Source: Verrucomicrobiales bacterium (GTDB lineage Bacteria > Verrucomicrobiota > Verrucomicrobiia > Verrucomicrobiales > DEV007). From it: 7,470 nt of DNA. Location: contig JAKMGR010000010.1 of the NCBI GenBank assembly GCA_022424805.1, positions 1 to 7,470 of the forward strand, written 5' to 3'. Under the pieces are notes generated by a model. It saw only the letters and a program-made list of their open reading frames with translations, did not search any database and had not been told where the DNA came from. Shown piece after piece: positions 6,528 to 7,470 of this stretch; position 1 is the stretch's first letter; every line of letters starts with the position of its first letter. A program made the position numbers and the translations under genes.

Positions 6528-6994
6528 AACACGTCGAAATATACACTGACGGCTCATCCCGCGGAAATCCAGGCCCTGGAGGGTACGGTACCGTGATTCG
6601 CTACGGGGCCCATGCCCGTGAACTGGCGCAGGGATTTCAAAAAACGACCAACAATCGCATGGAAATCCTCGCCGCCGTAGCAGGTCTGGAAGTCCTGAAG
6701 GAGCCCTGCGAAGTAACGGTCTATTCGGATTCCCGCTACCTCGTCGACGCGCAAACCAAAGGATGGGTCGAAGGATGGAGGAAGCGTGGTTGGAGAAAAA
6801 AGGACAAGTCCGCTGTGAAAAATGTCGACCTCTGGCAACGGCTTGAGGAAGCCGCAGCAGGCCATACCATTCACTGGCAGTGGGTTAAAGGCCACTCCGG
6901 GCACGATATGAACGAGCTTTGTGATGAACTCGCGACCTCGGCAGCAGATGGAGAAAGAGGGGAGTTGCTTGTGGATTCGGGATTTGACTGCTGA
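6524..6994 (+). CDS. rnhA: ribonuclease HI
   Basis: It cuts the RNA strand of RNA:DNA hybrids, removing R-loops and primers in the cytoplasm. The 156 residues align end to end with the 155-residue E. coli enzyme. The metal-binding carboxylates are D9 (YTDGSS), E47 (NNRMEILA), D69 (YSDSRY) and D134 (NELCDELA), with the assisting histidine H124 in WVKGHSGH. The basic handle typical of the bacterial HI type is present (GWRKRGWRKKDKSAVKNVDLW, about 83-104), so hybrid binding should be normal. The start is supported by AAAGGAG (6506-6512) 11 bases upstream and by an ATGA overlap with the GT9 stop, which indicates translational coupling. There is no obvious functional link to the glycosyltransferase. 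It is the last gene of this run. Confidence 0.97.
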   Translation: MKHVEIYTDGSSRGNPGPGGYGTVIRYGAHARELAQGFQKTTNNRMEILAAVAGLEVLKEPCEVTVYSDSRYLVDAQTKGWVEGWRKRGWRKKDKSAVKNVDLWQRLEEAAAGHTIHWQWVKGHSGHDMNELCDELATSAADGERGELLVDSGFDC

Positions 6995-7005
6995 AAGCCT
7001 TATTC

Positions 7006-7091
7006 CTTTTCCTCGCAATGGCTCCTCCGGGAAAAGAAGAGGATAGGGAAAATGATACGGAGTTCATGAATCCGAGACTTTGTCTTTTCCC
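7006..7091. repeat. alternating complementary arms after rnhA
   Basis: Four short arms of one motif lie in the 148-base gap 6995-7142: CTTTTCC (7006-7012), GGAAAAG (7030-7036), GGGAAAA (7046-7052) and CTTTTCCC (7084-7091). The first can pair with the second or third, and the fourth with the third or second, so mutually exclusive hairpins are possible. A small CGGA/TCCG stem (7058-7061 with 7071-7074) lies inside. None has a textbook terminator T-run. It could end rnhA transcription or form a leader for the next gene. Confidence 0.3.
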
Positions 7092-7093
7092 CG

Positions 7094-7122
7094 TTGTTCT
7101 TTCCCTCCAAACCGTCTTAAAT
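7094..7122 (+). promoter_or_regulatory. candidate promoter for the HerA-like ATPase gene
   Basis: TTGTTC (7094-7099) and TTAAAT (7117-7122) are spaced by 17 bases, matching three and four of six consensus positions. Transcription would start around 7129, leaving a leader of roughly 14 pyrimidine-rich bases with no Shine-Dalgarno before the ATG at 7143. Confidence 0.3.
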
Positions 7123-7142
7123 CTTTCCGCCCCCTCCATATC

Positions 7143-7470
7143 ATGGACATTCGAACAGAAGACTACGAAAAGCTTGGCAAATTCTACCTCGGTCGTGAAT
7201 ACGACTTGAAAGAAAAAGAACTCGAAGACGAACTGGTCCTTTACGACTCCAAAGACCTCGTCACTCACGGTGTTGTGCTCGGCATGACTGGTTCCGGAAA
7301 AACCGGACTCTGCGTCGGCATTCTCGAAGAGGCGGCGATGGATAACATCCCGGCGATCGTGATCGATCCGAAAGGCGATATCCCCAACTTGCTCCTCACC
7401 TTTCCCGATCTCGCGCCAGACAGTTTTCGCCCGTGGATCAATGAGGACGATGCCCAGAAAAAGGGTATTA
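7143..7470 (+). CDS. N-terminal part of a HerA-like P-loop ATPase
   Basis: The frame opens with ATG at 7143 and is still open at the window edge, giving 109 residues of what is probably a much longer protein. The start [20 protein letters not shown] is followed by [20 protein letters not shown], and Walker A reads GMTGSGKT (47-54, K53). [18 protein letters not shown] (71-88) follows. The MTGSGKT plus IDPKGD pairing is characteristic of HerA/FtsK-like ATPases and their DUF853/DUF87-type relatives (ATP-driven DNA or polypeptide motors). The catalytic Walker B and the rest lie beyond the window, so the exact family and role cannot be decided. No signal peptide or membrane segment is visible in this part. 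No Shine-Dalgarno precedes it; the leader is pyrimidine-rich. Confidence 0.8.
   Translation, partial: MDIRTEDYEKLGKFYLGREYDLKEKELEDELVLYDSKDLVTHGVVLGMTGSGKTGLCVGILEEAAMDNIPAIVIDPKGDIPNLLLTFPDLAPDSFRPWINEDDAQKKGI

Noticed and set aside
1615..7130. Shared TCTTTCCGC before acyP (1615-1623) and before the HerA-like gene (7122-7130)
   Set aside because: Nine bases in pyrimidine-rich leaders at different distances from the starts (36 and 12 bases between) can easily be chance.
7018..7209. 63-codon plus-strand frame after rnhA
   Set aside because: It overlaps the HerA-like ATPase start in another frame and has no ribosome-binding site or motif.
1..7470. Mobile element, CRISPR array, tRNA/rRNA or defence island
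   Set aside because: No transposase or integrase, no direct-repeat array, no cloverleaf-like segment and no abrupt change in base use was seen by eye.

Overview
The window reads as an ordinary, densely packed bacterial chromosome segment of moderate GC. It holds nine complete genes, plus one cut off at each edge. I see no transposase, integrase, phage gene, CRISPR array, tRNA or rRNA. The best guess for the host is a Gram-negative bacterium of the PVC group, most likely Verrucomicrobiota. That is inference from a family-9 LPS-type glycosyltransferase, the style of the ABC exporter and its tetratricopeptide-like partner, and the N-terminal style of the HerA-like ATPase. It is not proven by any single marker.

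Layout. Positions 1-249 hold the 3' end of an unrecognised plus-strand gene. It converges on a minus-strand thyA-folA pair (1556 down to 268), which makes and recycles folate cofactors for dTMP synthesis. A 103-base divergent region (1557-1659) separates this pair from a plus-strand run: acylphosphatase (1660-1932), ABC ATPase (1936-2826), ABC-2 permease (2823-3731) and a membrane-anchored TPR-like protein (3735-4586). The gaps in the run are 3 bases, a 4-base ATGA overlap and 3 bases, so it is very probably one operon. A 188-base gap follows, with a terminator-like hairpin and weak promoter candidates. The second plus-strand run is a metallophosphoesterase (4775-5497), a heptosyltransferase-like GT9 enzyme (5499-6527) and RNase HI (6524-6994), again tightly coupled. 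After a 148-base gap rich in short complementary arms, a P-loop ATPase of the HerA-like kind starts at 7143 and runs off the end.

How the genes work together. ThyA converts dUMP to dTMP and releases dihydrofolate, which FolA reduces. The ABC ATPase and permease form one exporter of unknown substrate, and the TPR-like protein looks like a dedicated membrane partner of it. GT9 enzymes build the inner core of lipopolysaccharide, whereas RNase HI acts on RNA:DNA hybrids, so the second run looks like shared transcription rather than one pathway.

Most of the window is housekeeping. The least described parts are the exporter-plus-TPR cassette and the partial HerA-like ATPase. Regulatory calls were read by eye and are weak. 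Internal genes of the two plus-strand runs often have good Shine-Dalgarno sequences, whereas the first gene of each plus-strand unit has none.
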